In this document: positions 8,565 through 17,015 of the stretch, in pieces
Position numbering within the stretch: position 1 is the stretch's first letter
How the letters are laid out: the number at the start of each line of letters is the position of its first letter
NCBI GenBank assembly: GCA_965229095.1
Contig: OZ245855.1
Span: 4,836,001 to 4,900,000 of the forward strand
Reading direction: 5' to 3'
Source of the DNA: Taibaiella sp965229095
Lineage (GTDB): Bacteria > Bacteroidota > Bacteroidia > Chitinophagales > Chitinophagaceae
Length of the DNA: 64,000 nucleotides
Program-made: the position numbers and the translations under genes
Notes under the pieces: model-generated
The model's database searches: none
Seen by the model: the letters and a program-made list of their open reading frames with translations, nothing else
Told to the model about the DNA's origin: nothing

Positions 8565-8675
8565 ATGAATTGTGTGCTGATTTAAGAAATTCAGAGGGTA
8601 AATTACACAATTATAGACAATCAAAAAAGAAAATGGGTTGGTTGCCTCCCGGCGGCTTTATTGTACTTGCTTATT

Positions 8676-9611
8676 TTAGGCTGCCGGCTTTTCTGAACCA
8701 GGCTGATCTATTTTTCCCGAATAGACCAGGATAGCCAGGTTGATCTCGTACCCGATAAGGATCACCAGGCCCGTAATGAACATCCAGGCCATGAACATCA
8801 GCAGCGTACCTATGGAGCCATACACTTTGTTGTAATTGATGAAGTGATTGGCGATAAAGAAAAAACCATAGGATACAATAAGGAACAGGATAGTAGCAAT
8901 AAAAGCGCCGGTAGAGAAAAAGCGGAACCGGTGCTGCAGCGAAGGACCGTATTTGTACAAAATACAGATGGTAATGTAAATAATGCTTACTAAGGTAATC
9001 CAACTGATGAGCTTGATGATGGTGGTGCTGCCGATAAGGTCGACCAGGTACCGGTCCAGAAGATTGGTTTGTATAATGATAAGCCCGATGGAGATCAGGA
9101 AGCAAAACATGAGGCCCAGGGTGATGCGGATGGCTTTCCAGCGCCTGGCCATACCGCTGCGTTTGATATGCCCCGGCGAATCCCGGTCGAAGCTGCGCAG
9201 AATCCCTGTCACGCCGTTGGAAGAAACAAATATGGTAAACAGGAAACCAAAAGACAGCAACTCCCTGCGCTTATTGCTCATGAAGTCGGTAATGATACTT
9301 TCTACCGTGGCAAAAAGCCTGGGATTGGGCGAGAGCAGCCGCAGGGAGTTTAAAATAGTTTCCTGCGCGGCATCCAGTGGCAGGAAAGGGATAAGGGACA
9401 CCAGGAAGATAAGCGAAGGCGGTATCGCCATCAGGAAGTTGAAGGAAATAGCTGCGGCCCGCTCGGTAAGCCGTATCTCCTTCATGTTTTTGAAAAAGGC
9501 GGAACCAATATCGTATACCGAAGCGCCGTGGGCGCCGGGAATACGTACTTTTCTCAACCCCGAAAATGCGGAGACATGCGCTTTTTTTAAAAATTTCCTG
9601 GTAGTTGCCAA
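8676..9611 (-). CDS. YihY/virulence factor BrkB family membrane protein
   Basis: Inner-membrane protein of the YihY (formerly RNase BN-like) family; molecular role is not established. It has 311 residues with about six transmembrane segments. Examples are AISFNFLMAIPPSLIFLVSL near residue 55-75, LGLMFCFLISIGLIII near 165-180, TGAFIATILFLIVSYGFFFI and LLMFMAWMFITGLVILIGYE near the end. The family hallmark RAAAISFNFL / AIPPS and the late GxLLxxxxWxxxxxxxxLxGxxxN pattern ending in GYEINLA are present. The next gene on the same strand (9640) ends 28 bp upstream of this start, so the two may be co-transcribed. Confidence 0.85.
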   Translation of the reverse strand: MATTRKFLKKAHVSAFSGLRKVRIPGAHGASVYDIGSAFFKNMKEIRLTERAAAISFNFLMAIPPSLIFLVSLIPFLPLDAAQETILNSLRLLSPNPRLFATVESIITDFMSNKRRELLSFGFLFTIFVSSNGVTGILRSFDRDSPGHIKRSGMARRWKAIRITLGLMFCFLISIGLIIIQTNLLDRYLVDLIGSTTIIKLISWITLVSIIYITICILYKYGPSLQHRFRFFSTGAFIATILFLIVSYGFFFIANHFINYNKVYGSIGTLLMFMAWMFITGLVILIGYEINLAILVYSGKIDQPGSEKPAA

Positions 9612-9639
9612 CAGTTTGATGGATTAAGGCTATCGCCGC

Positions 9640-10386
9640 TTATTCTCTTACGGTTCTTCCTGTATAATACAAAAATACATCTTCCAGGTTGTTGCAGCCC
9701 TCCGCCTGGGCAATAAGCTGCTTCGGCGTATCCTGGGCGATCAGCTTACCGGAGTCGATGATTGCTACCTCGTGGCAAATGCGTTCGGCCTCTTCCAGCA
9801 AATGCGAGGTATAGATAATCGTTTTACCCTCTTCATTATAATGTTTCAGGAAATCGAGGATCATATTCCGGGATTGCACATCCACGCCGGCGGTAGGTTC
9901 GTCCAGGATCAGTATTTCGGGCTCGTGCAGCAGCCCTGCGATAATATTGGTACGGCGTTTCATACCGCCGCTGTATTGATGGATGCGTTTGTGCGAATGG
10001 CTGTCGAGACCGAAACGCTCCAACATGAAGGCAATCTTTTCCTTCAGCATCCGGGAAGGGATGCGATACAGGCGGCCTATATATTCCAGGTTTTCCTGGG
10101 CTGAAAGTTGCGGATAAAGCGCGATCTGCTGGGGTACTACTCCTATTTTTCTTTTGATGGCCACAATATCGTGGCGGCAATCCAGGTTCAGCACCCTGGC
10201 AGTACCGCTGTCCTGGTGTACCAGCCCGCAGATGATGGAGATCGTCGTGGTTTTGCCAGCGCCGTTAGGTCCTAGCAAGCCGGCTATAATACCTTTTTTG
10301 AAATTAAGGCTCAATCCCTGTAAGGCCACATTCTCGGCACCGGGGTAATGCTTGCGCAACGCTTCTATCTGGATGGAATAAGGCAT
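9640..10386 (-). CDS. ABC transporter ATP-binding protein (ABC-2 exporter type)
   Basis: Cytoplasmic ATPase subunit of an exporter of the CcmA/NodI/drug-export class. ATG 10386 is preferred, since the protein then opens with the usual beta strand before LRKHYPGAENVALQGLSL. Motifs: Walker A GPNGAGKTT, Q-loop GVVPQQIALYPQLS, signature YSGGMKRR, Walker B ILILDEPTAGVD, switch His in YTSHLLEEAE. The tail LEDVFLYYTGRTVRE is typical of ABC-2 ATPases. No permease gene is beside it: upstream is a T9SS-type protein and downstream YihY, so the partner must be encoded elsewhere. 248 residues is normal. Confidence 0.88.
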   Translation of the reverse strand: MPYSIQIEALRKHYPGAENVALQGLSLNFKKGIIAGLLGPNGAGKTTTISIICGLVHQDSGTARVLNLDCRHDIVAIKRKIGVVPQQIALYPQLSAQENLEYIGRLYRIPSRMLKEKIAFMLERFGLDSHSHKRIHQYSGGMKRRTNIIAGLLHEPEILILDEPTAGVDVQSRNMILDFLKHYNEEGKTIIYTSHLLEEAERICHEVAIIDSGKLIAQDTPKQLIAQAEGCNNLEDVFLYYTGRTVRE

Positions 10387-10526
10387 GTTACAAATTGGAT
10401 AACCGGTATGCTCAGCGCTTCCGGTCATAAAAAAGGAAGCGGGCATAGTATTCCGGCTTCCGCAATTTTAGGGTTCAAAAATAGCAAATTTTAACCAACA
10501 GGATACAGGTTCCGTTTAAACGGGAC

Positions 10527-10553
10527 AGGAAAAGCAGCCCGGAGGGCTGCTTT
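10527..10553 (-). terminator. Terminator of the CHU_C-domain gene
   Basis: Inverted repeat AAAGCAGCCC (10531-10540) and GGGCTGCTTT (10544-10553) with a 3-base loop and a short T tract on the minus strand. It lies 74 bp after the stop of the gene at 10627. Confidence 0.65.
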
Positions 10554-10626
10554 GAAAGCCATTATGGTCATAAAACGGGCTAACTATCTTTAAACCTGGA
10601 AGCTTGTAGCCTTAATCCATATTGCC

Positions 10627-11028
10627 TCAACGGATCAGCACCACATTGCCACTAATCACTTTGGGCTGGCCTTTGTCGTCAAAAAGCTGGAGGTAATAAG
10701 TGTATGTGGCCGAGGATGCCGGATTGCCCGCATAAGTGCCATCCCATCCGGAAGTGAGCGTGCCTGCGTTATAGACTTCTTGCCCTGTTCTGTTGAAAAT
10801 TTTAAAGCTGGCTATAGAATAACGTTTTTGACCCGTAAACACAGGTGCAAAGCGGTCGTTCAGCCCGTCGCCGTTAGGGCTGAAGGCATTGGGAATAAAA
10901 ATGTCGGTAGCCAGGATGTGTACATCGCTGGGATGAGCGGTATCGCTCCCCGCCTGGGCAAAGCTTTTGCCCGAAACCAACAGGAATAATAAAATAAGAG
11001 CAGGGATCGGTGCAAGTAACCGCTTCAT
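10627..11028 (-). CDS. Stand-alone T9SS type-B sorting-domain (CHU_C) protein
   Basis: A 133-residue exported protein made almost only of a signal peptide (MKRLLAPIPALILLFLLVSG, cut near SFAQ) and one gliding-motility-associated C-terminal domain. Key features: IFIPNAFSPNGDGLNDRFAP, FKIFNRTGQEVYNAG, GWDGTYAGNPASSATYTYYL and the closing GNVVLIR, the classic CHU_C / type-B sorting pattern. Such domains usually sit at the end of proteins of 500 to several thousand residues; here there is no cargo, only a spacer of about 20 residues. It may be an adaptor, a decoy, or a relic of a larger protein. ATG 11028 gives the signal peptide. Confidence 0.8.
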   Translation of the reverse strand: MKRLLAPIPALILLFLLVSGKSFAQAGSDTAHPSDVHILATDIFIPNAFSPNGDGLNDRFAPVFTGQKRYSIASFKIFNRTGQEVYNAGTLTSGWDGTYAGNPASSATYTYYLQLFDDKGQPKVISGNVVLIR

Positions 11029-11200
11029 GTACAAAAACGCTTTAGATGAAATAAATAAATATGCTACTAGACACTGGGAAATAGATGTGGTACTAGTGTT
11101 AAAAATATTTATTTGTGTGAATTATTGTGAATAACGGCTTGTTGTCGTGCTGTTGCTTTTTCCGTCTCCGGCGTAAAGGTTTATAAAGCTGTTCCCTAAT

Positions 11201-11245
11201 CTAAAAAGGATGCGCAACATAGCCGTTCTATGTTGCGCATCCTTT
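11201..11245 (-). terminator. Terminator of rsmG
   Basis: Perfect 18 bp inverted repeat (11205-11222 with 11228-11245) around GGATGCGCAACATAG, loop of five. On the minus strand it ends in a T run. It lies 50 bp after rsmG. Confidence 0.88.
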
Positions 11246-11294
11246 GGTACCGGTTATAGTAAGCTTTTTAAAGGAGAGATGGGGGCTTCCTGTT

Positions 11295-11936
11295 TTATTT
11301 GCCGGCCCACACTACGTACTTATCTTCGAAATGGGGTTCGGGGAAGAGCTGTTTTACAGGCCATAGGCTGGGCCTTAACCCCGATTCGCTGATTTCCTGC
11401 GCCAGGTCGCCGCCTTTGAGGCAGATAAGGCCGTTGGCCAGCGTGGTTGACTTGCGTTTTTTGATATAAGGCCTGGCCCAGGTCCATAAATCCTTCAATG
11501 GGGCTACTGCGCGGGATACGGCAAAATCGAATTCCTGCTGGGGGATATTTTCCATACGGGAATGGAGCACCTTTACATTTTCGAGGCCGATGCCTTCCGC
11601 TACACCTTGGACCACTTTCAGCTTTTTACCGATCGAATCCACCAATAGAAAATCCACGCCGGGATAAAAAATAGCAAGAGGAATGCCCGGGAAACCGCCG
11701 CCCGTACCAATATCCACGATCCGCATGCCTTCGTTAAAAGGGCATACTGCGGCAATGCTGAGGGAATGCAGCACATGCCGGATGTACAGCTCATCGATAT
11801 CTTTCCTGGAAATCACGTTGATCTGTTGGTTCCAGTGAGTGTACAATTCCTGCAGTTGTGACAGTTGTGCTATTTGTTTTTCTGTAAAATCGTCGAAGTA
11901 CCGGAGGATTACTTCCAGGCCTGTTTGTTTTTCCAT
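11295..11936 (-). CDS. rsmG: 16S rRNA (guanine-527-N7)-methyltransferase
   Basis: Methylates G527 of 16S rRNA. The 213-residue protein has the family landmarks: an N-terminal helical part with YTHWNQQINVISRKDIDELY and RHVLHSLS, the SAM-binding loop VDIGTGGGFPGIPLAI, and the catalytic-side segment FAVSRAVAPLKDL. Length and motif order match RsmG. Its start codon lies 28 bp inside the end of the upstream glycosyltransferase gene on the same strand, so the two are translationally close. The pairing with a glycosyltransferase is not functional as far as known. Followed by its own terminator. Confidence 0.93.
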   Translation of the reverse strand: MEKQTGLEVILRYFDDFTEKQIAQLSQLQELYTHWNQQINVISRKDIDELYIRHVLHSLSIAAVCPFNEGMRIVDIGTGGGFPGIPLAIFYPGVDFLLVDSIGKKLKVVQGVAEGIGLENVKVLHSRMENIPQQEFDFAVSRAVAPLKDLWTWARPYIKKRKSTTLANGLICLKGGDLAQEISESGLRPSLWPVKQLFPEPHFEDKYVVWAGK

Positions 11937-12976
11937 AAGATATACGGCGACAAAAATACATTATACATCGCCCATCCCAAGTCGCCGAGGGGATAAAACA
12001 GGCATAATTTTTTTTCGCCCAGCTTTCGGTACCAGTTCGATGCCTGAAACCAATAGAGGAAAAGGCGCAGCAGGAACAATACGATTATAAGCCCGGAGGC
12101 GGGATGTGTCCTGTGTGCCAGGGAAAAGAGCAGGAGCGGAAGGCCCAGGAACCAGTACAGGCTGTGGCTTAAGCCGTACAGGCCCAGCAAGGCTTTTATC
12201 TTCGGTGCATAATACTTACCAGTGCTGGCATGTCTTGTTTTCTGCCGCCACCAGGCTTTCCAGGTCTTTTGTGCCGTGGAGATGGTATGGGCTTCCTGGT
12301 CCAGGCAAACAACGGTATTGTCTTTGCGGGCTATCTTCCCGATCAGGAGATCGTCGTCGCCCGAAGGAGTATGCCGGTATATTTCCTGGAATGCTTTATC
12401 CTGGTCAAGAGGGGCCAATAGAGATTTAGAATAGCTTAAATTTCGCCCTACGCCCATGTAAGGGAGGCCTGCAGCAGCATAGCCGGCATATTGCATACAG
12501 GTGTTGACGGTTTCCCAGCGGATAAAGCGGTTGAGTAGGCCAGGCTGGTATTCGTAAGCGCCATAGCCCAGGACTACACCTTTGCCGGAAGCAACCATGT
12601 GCTGTAGCCATAGGGGAGAAGCAGGCCTGCAATCGGCGTCGGTAAGGAGCAGCCGGTCAAACCTGGCGGCAGCAATGCCTTTGGCCAAAGCGAACTTCTT
12701 CCCGGGAATATCCTTTACCGTTGCCGGATCGATGGTGATCGTACGCAAATGGGGGTACTGTAAAGCGAGATCGTTGAGCACTTCCGCGCTGGCATCGGTG
12801 GAGCCGTCGTTCACTACGATTACTTCAAAAAGATCCCCTGGGTATTCCTGCTGCAATACCAGTGGCAGAAATTGTGCCAGGTGATGCGCTTCGTTTTTGG
12901 CACAGATGATGAGCGATACGGGTGTGTTGGCCAGGTCTACGGCTGCGGGCTTTGAGGGTACTTTAAATAGGAGCAA
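11909..12976 (-). CDS. Family 2 glycosyltransferase, membrane-bound; true N-terminus uncertain
   Basis: Inverting GT2-type enzyme of the processive-synthase-like group found in Bacteroidota. The catalytic domain has SLIICAKNEAHH, VVNDGSTDASAEVL, LLTDADCRPASPLW and the late motif WWRQKTRHASTGK (Q/RxxRW-like). Three hydrophobic segments close the protein (LYWFLGLPLLLFSLAH, GLIIVLFLLRLFLYWF). The first usual start codon in frame is TTG 12976. However, the frame stays open upstream to a stop at 13067-13069 and encodes a strongly hydrophobic stretch (ALIYTLLISVFIIATVIQL) expected as the N-terminal membrane helix of this family. No ATG, GTG or TTG precedes that helix, only ATT (13046-13048) or CTG (13034-13036). 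Ends overlapping rsmG by 28 bp. Confidence 0.75.
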   Translation of the reverse strand: MLLFKVPSKPAAVDLANTPVSLIICAKNEAHHLAQFLPLVLQQEYPGDLFEVIVVNDGSTDASAEVLNDLALQYPHLRTITIDPATVKDIPGKKFALAKGIAAARFDRLLLTDADCRPASPLWLQHMVASGKGVVLGYGAYEYQPGLLNRFIRWETVNTCMQYAGYAAAGLPYMGVGRNLSYSKSLLAPLDQDKAFQEIYRHTPSGDDDLLIGKIARKDNTVVCLDQEAHTISTAQKTWKAWWRQKTRHASTGKYYAPKIKALLGLYGLSHSLYWFLGLPLLLFSLAHRTHPASGLIIVLFLLRLFLYWFQASNWYRKLGEKKLCLFYPLGDLGWAMYNVFLSPYILWKNKQAWK

Positions 12977-13079
12977 GAAGCACAGTTGAATAACTGTAGC
13001 GATTATAAAAACGGATATGAGAAGGGTATAGATCAGCGCGAAATGAATTGATGGTTTTCGTTGAAACTATTATTAATAA

Positions 13080-14195
13080 TTAATTTCGCCGACTGAAGCT
13101 CACTGGCAATGTAAAATAGATGTCGGCAACTTGATTGTATCTTTTACCAGGCCTCCATTTAGGCATATTTTTAAGACAGTTTATAACTTCATTATCGAAT
13201 GACTTAGAAAAGGACCTTTGAATAATTACATCCTTTATAGTTCCGTCTTTACTAACGATAAATTGAGCTATTACCCGGGCTGCAGTTACCTCTTCGGCAG
13301 ATAATCCGCCGGGCCAGATAATATTTTTATGGAGGTATTTCATCAAAGCCTCGATACCTCCCGGAAATTCAGGCATTGTGTTGAGTGCACAAGTGTCTTT
13401 GGGACTGCCATCCTCATTAAAACATCTGATACCTACGGAAATACCTTGACGAAATTCTTCTATAAACGAAACCTTTCCATCAGGGAAATAGTAAGCCCAT
13501 GTACTATCCTTTAATAAGCCGCTGCTGTAAAACCCTGTTTGTTCCAGGGTTCCATCCTCCTTGTAGCCGGTGTACGTTCCCATGCCTTTGCCAAGCGTAT
13601 CATAAATACTTATTTGTCTTGTTTGGCCTGAGGGATAAAAGGAATAGCTCTTGCCAACTGGTACATTATGCAGGTAGTAAGTGGAGTCCTGCAGTTGTTC
13701 TTTGTCAGAATAAAATTGCCACAAGCCTTCTTTATTGTTCCTCCGGTATTGTCCCGAAAGTCTTGTGTTACCGTTAGGATAGAAGCTGAAAAATACACCA
13801 TCCAAGATAGTCAGTTCCGGGTTGGCATAAACAATATAGTTGGCTATTTTTTTACTGATCACATCGTAATCCTCGGCTACCCATCCCTCAGCAGTACGAT
13901 AAGCAACTGTATAGAAGTCGGAACCCATTTTTTCGCTTTTTCGCCAATTGAAATCGAAAAACTGGGTTAGTGTATCCTTTTTGTAATCAGATAAGGAAAT
14001 GCCCTTCTTTACATATATTTCGTGGTTATAAAGCATATCCTCGAAAGCCGTACTGCCTATCTTACTGCTATTCTGGGCATAAACGCCTGTTGCCATAAGA
14101 AGCAAAAGAAAAGTATAGAGGGGTGTTTTGAAAAGAAAAAGGTTCACTTTACGTTGATTAATTAGGTGTAAGGTAATCGTTGGGTATTGGTTCAA
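13080..14195 (-). CDS. MORN-repeat protein with C-terminal TonB domain
   Basis: Exported 371-residue protein joining two parts. After a signal-like segment (LYTFLLLLMATGVYAQ), residues 125-265 hold YwqK-type MORN repeats: FSFYPNGNTRLSGQYRRNNK, KSYSFYPSGQTRQ, YTGYKEDGTLEQTGFY, AYYFPDGKVSFIEEF. Residues 280-371 form a TonB C-terminal domain (MPEFPGGIEALMKYLHKNI, AQFIVSKDGTIKDVIIQRS, LKNMPKWRPGKR). Classical TonB couples inner-membrane energy to outer-membrane receptors, but this protein has no obvious Pro-rich spacer. It belongs to a common Bacteroidota class annotated 'energy transducer TonB' whose role is unclear. GTG at 14147 is an alternative start. The glycosyltransferase gene follows on the same strand. 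Confidence 0.75.
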   Translation of the reverse strand: MNQYPTITLHLINQRKVNLFLFKTPLYTFLLLLMATGVYAQNSSKIGSTAFEDMLYNHEIYVKKGISLSDYKKDTLTQFFDFNWRKSEKMGSDFYTVAYRTAEGWVAEDYDVISKKIANYIVYANPELTILDGVFFSFYPNGNTRLSGQYRRNNKEGLWQFYSDKEQLQDSTYYLHNVPVGKSYSFYPSGQTRQISIYDTLGKGMGTYTGYKEDGTLEQTGFYSSGLLKDSTWAYYFPDGKVSFIEEFRQGISVGIRCFNEDGSPKDTCALNTMPEFPGGIEALMKYLHKNIIWPGGLSAEEVTAARVIAQFIVSKDGTIKDVIIQRSFSKSFDNEVINCLKNMPKWRPGKRYNQVADIYFTLPVSFSRRN

Positions 14196-14202
14196 ATGTA
14201 CA

Positions 14203-14238
14203 AAAAATAAGACCTAACAGGTTTTGTCCTGTTAGGTC
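14203..14238 (-). terminator. Terminator of thrS
   Basis: Perfect 11 bp inverted repeat GACCTAACAGG (14211-14221) with 14228-14238, followed on the minus strand by a T-rich TTATTTTTTG. It lies 18 bp after the thrS stop. Confidence 0.87.
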
Positions 14239-14256
14239 CCGTTATAAAAGGTAACC

Positions 14257-16194
14257 TTATTTCGTTATCCGGCTGTCGACTTCTTCTTTCACCACAGCAG
14301 CAAATTCGGCAATGGGCTGGGTACCGATATCGCCTTTGCCATGACGGCGGACGGCCACGGTACGGTCGTTCATTTCCTTCTCACCGATGATCAGCATATA
14401 CGGAACTTTTTCCAGCTCGGTATCGCGGATCAGCTTGCCTATTTTCTCATTGCGTTCATCTACTTCGGCACGGATGTTTTTGGCTTTCAGCTCCTGCGCT
14501 ACCTCATGTGCATAAGGCTGGAACTTCTCGGAGATCGGCAATACTTTTACCTGGGTAGGAGCCAGCCACAGAGGCAGGTTGCCGCCGCAGTGCTCCAGCA
14601 GTACTGCGATAAATCGTTCCAGCGAGCCGAATGGTGCACGGTGGATCATTACCGGGCGTTTGCGGCTGTTGTCGCTGTCCACGTATTCCAGCTCGAAGCG
14701 TTCGGGCAGGTTGTAATCCACCTGGATGGTACCCAATTGCCATTTACGGCCCAGGGCATCGCGCACCATGAAGTCCAGCTTAGGACCATAGAACGCTGCT
14801 TCTCCTTCCTCTTCAACGGTAACCAGGCCTTTTTCGGCTGCCGCTTCACGTATCGAATTCTCGGCAATATCCCAGTTCTCATCGGAGCCGATGTACTTGG
14901 TCTTATTATTTTTATCGCGCAGCGACACCTGTGCGGTGTATTCGGTAAAACCTAAAGAATTGAAGGTATAGAGTACAAGGTCGATCACTTTTTTGAATTC
15001 TTCTTTTACCTGGTCGGGACGGCAGAACAGATGGGCATCATCCTGGGTAAAGCCACGCACACGGGTAAGGCCATGCAGCTCGCCGGCCTGCTCGTAACGG
15101 TAAACCGTACCGAATTCGGCAAAGCGTACCGGCAGGTCCTTGTACGATTTGGGTGATGTTTTGTAGATCTCGCAATGGTGCGGGCAGTTCATCGGTTTCA
15201 GGAAGAACTCTTCGCCTTCATGCGGGGTCTTGATCGATTGAAAACTATCGGCCCCGTATTTTTCGTAGTGTCCCGATGTCTTGTACAGGTTAATATTGCC
15301 GATATGCGGCGTGATCACCGGCAGGTAACCGGTTTCCAGTTGTGCAGCTTGTAAAAAGTCCTGCAGGCGCTGGCGCAGCATGGCTCCTTTGGGCAGCCAT
15401 AAAGGCAAACCGCTTCCCACTTTTTCGGAAAAAGCAAAAAGTTCCAGCTCTTTACCCAGCTTGCGGTGGTCGCGCTTTTTGGCTTCTTCTACCAGGGCCA
15501 GGTATTCTTCCAGCTCCTTTTGTGCCGGGAAAGTAACACCATAAATACGGGTCAGCATTTTATTCTTCTCGTTGCCTCTCCAGTAAGCGCCGGCGATATT
15601 GGTCAGCTTTATGGCCTTGATAAAACCGGTATTGGGGATATGCGGCCCGCGGCAGAGATCGGTAAAGTTGCCCTGCTGGTAAAAGCTGATCTTGCCGTCT
15701 TCCAGGCCGTCGATCAGCTCCAACTTATATTGATCGCCTTTTTCGGTGAAGTATTTCAGTGCATCTGCTTTGGATACTTCACTGCGTTTGTATTGCTCTT
15801 TTTTGGAGGCCAGCTCTTTGAACTTCTTTTCGATCTTCAGCAAGTCTTCTTCTTCGATCTTGCGGTCGCCCAGGTCGATGTCGTAATAAAAACCCGTTTC
15901 GATAGCCGGACCGATACCAAATTTAGTACCGGGGAAAATATCTTCGATCGCTTCAGCCATCAGGTGGGCAGAGCTGTGCCAGAACGTTGATTTGCCGCCT
16001 TTGTCATCCCACGTCAGCAGTTTAAGCGACGCGTCGTGATCAATAGGGCGGAATGCATCCACCACTTCGCCGTTTACTTCGGCAGCGAGCACCTTGCGCG
16101 CCAATCCTTCGCTGATGGATTTGGCCACATCGAGTGCCGATACGCCGGCTTCGTAATCGCGTACGGAGCCATCGGGTAGGGTAATGTGTATCAT
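14257..16194 (-). CDS. thrS: Threonine--tRNA ligase
   Basis: Charges tRNA-Thr with threonine. The 645-residue protein has the full bacterial layout. TGS domain at 1-62 (MIHITLPDGSVRDYEAG). Editing domain at about 63-225 with the HxxxH/Cys signature in FWHSSAHLMAEAI and CRGPHIPNTG. Class II catalytic core at 240-535 with MNCPHHCEIYK, motif 2 HGLTRVRGFTQDDAHLFC and motif 3 APFGSLERFIAVLLEH. Anticodon-binding domain at 540-645. ATG 16194 is chosen over an upstream in-frame start at 16260 because it begins the TGS strand and lies 30 bp below a TACCTTTG promoter box. Confidence 0.97.
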   Translation of the reverse strand: MIHITLPDGSVRDYEAGVSALDVAKSISEGLARKVLAAEVNGEVVDAFRPIDHDASLKLLTWDDKGGKSTFWHSSAHLMAEAIEDIFPGTKFGIGPAIETGFYYDIDLGDRKIEEEDLLKIEKKFKELASKKEQYKRSEVSKADALKYFTEKGDQYKLELIDGLEDGKISFYQQGNFTDLCRGPHIPNTGFIKAIKLTNIAGAYWRGNEKNKMLTRIYGVTFPAQKELEEYLALVEEAKKRDHRKLGKELELFAFSEKVGSGLPLWLPKGAMLRQRLQDFLQAAQLETGYLPVITPHIGNINLYKTSGHYEKYGADSFQSIKTPHEGEEFFLKPMNCPHHCEIYKTSPKSYKDLPVRFAEFGTVYRYEQAGELHGLTRVRGFTQDDAHLFCRPDQVKEEFKKVIDLVLYTFNSLGFTEYTAQVSLRDKNNKTKYIGSDENWDIAENSIREAAAEKGLVTVEEEGEAAFYGPKLDFMVRDALGRKWQLGTIQVDYNLPERFELEYVDSDNSRKRPVMIHRAPFGSLERFIAVLLEHCGGNLPLWLAPTQVKVLPISEKFQPYAHEVAQELKAKNIRAEVDERNEKIGKLIRDTELEKVPYMLIIGEKEMNDRTVAVRRHGKGDIGTQPIAEFAAVVKEEVDSRITK

Positions 16195-16224
16195 TGGGTT
16201 AAAAATTGAATTTTTAAAGAAGCG

Positions 16225-16232
16225 CAAAGGTA
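16225..16232 (-). promoter_or_regulatory. Bacteroidota -7 box for thrS
   Basis: On the minus strand this reads TACCTTTG, a match to the TAnnTTTG box of the Bacteroidota primary sigma factor. It lies 30 bp before the chosen thrS start. A TTGG lies about 21 bp further upstream as a possible -33 element. Confidence 0.6.
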
Positions 16233-16383
16233 CTATATTTTTGACGCCTGTGCCAAGCACCCTTTTAACGATACATTAAAAAAATATCGGGTAAAAATTT
16301 TCCGTGGGAACAGGAAAACCGGCATGCCCGGGAGCTTCTGCCGAAAGATTGCCTTTGACTATGGATAATCCCCCAACCATCAT

Positions 16384-16391
16384 TACATTTG
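16384..16391 (+). promoter_or_regulatory. Bacteroidota -7 box before the DUF445 gene
   Basis: TACATTTG matches TAnnTTTG. It ends four bases before the ATG at 16396, so the mRNA would be leaderless or nearly so. Confidence 0.5.
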
Positions 16392-16395
16392 CCGC

Positions 16396-16956
16396 ATGTT
16401 CCTGTATTTCTTTCCTGTTATCGCTGCCCTTATCGGCTGGATCGCTAACCTTATCTTCGTTAATTATCTTTTCCGGAAGGTTATCCCTTCCAAAGCGCCT
16501 GCTATGGCTGGTCTTGCGGGGAAATATGTTTCGGATAAAGTATTGAACGTGGACAGGCTGGCTGCTACGCTTACCGATCCACAAAAGCTGGAGGCGCTGC
16601 GGCCCATGATCGAAAGCCATATCGATGTTTTCCTGAAAGAAAAGCTGAAAGAGAAAATGCCGGCCATCGCCATGTTCATCGGGGAAAAAACGATCGACAT
16701 GATGAAAAACAGCCTCATGGATGAAATCGATTTGCTGTTGCCCAATCTGCTGGGAAAATATGTGAGCGGCCTGGGCGATAAGCTGGATGTGGAAAAAATG
16801 CTGGTGGCGAAGCTTAAAGAACTACCCGAAGGAAAGCTGGAAGCCTTGCTGCAACAACACCTTGGCCGGGAAAAGCGGCTTTTTCAATTGTTTGGTGCCA
16901 TAACCGGCCTGGTTATCGGCCTGGTGCTGCTGGCGCTTGCTTTGGCATCCCGCTAA
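16396..16956 (+). CDS. DUF445 family membrane protein
   Basis: Inner-membrane protein of the DUF445 family, function unknown. It has 186 residues. The N-terminal membrane helix carries the family hallmark FFPVIAALIGWIANLIFVNYLF. A helical cytoplasmic region follows (KYVSDKVLNVDRLAATLTDP, SLMDEIDLLLPNLLGKYVSG). A C-terminal helix (FGAITGLVIGLVLLALALA) returns to the membrane. This is the short form of the family; other members reach 400 residues. Divergent from thrS, and 59 bp before purC on the same strand. Confidence 0.82.
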   Translation: MFLYFFPVIAALIGWIANLIFVNYLFRKVIPSKAPAMAGLAGKYVSDKVLNVDRLAATLTDPQKLEALRPMIESHIDVFLKEKLKEKMPAIAMFIGEKTIDMMKNSLMDEIDLLLPNLLGKYVSGLGDKLDVEKMLVAKLKELPEGKLEALLQQHLGREKRLFQLFGAITGLVIGLVLLALALASR

Positions 16957-16976
16957 CCGGTATATTATTTTTGTTT

Positions 16977-16984
16977 TACTTTTG
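16977..16984 (+). promoter_or_regulatory. Bacteroidota -7 box before purC
   Basis: TACTTTTG matches TAnnTTTG, 31 bp before the purC ATG. No convincing TTTG -33 element is seen at the usual 19 bp spacing. Confidence 0.5.
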
Positions 16985-17015
16985 CAGTCCAAAATAAAAA
17001 ACCATCTTCTATATT

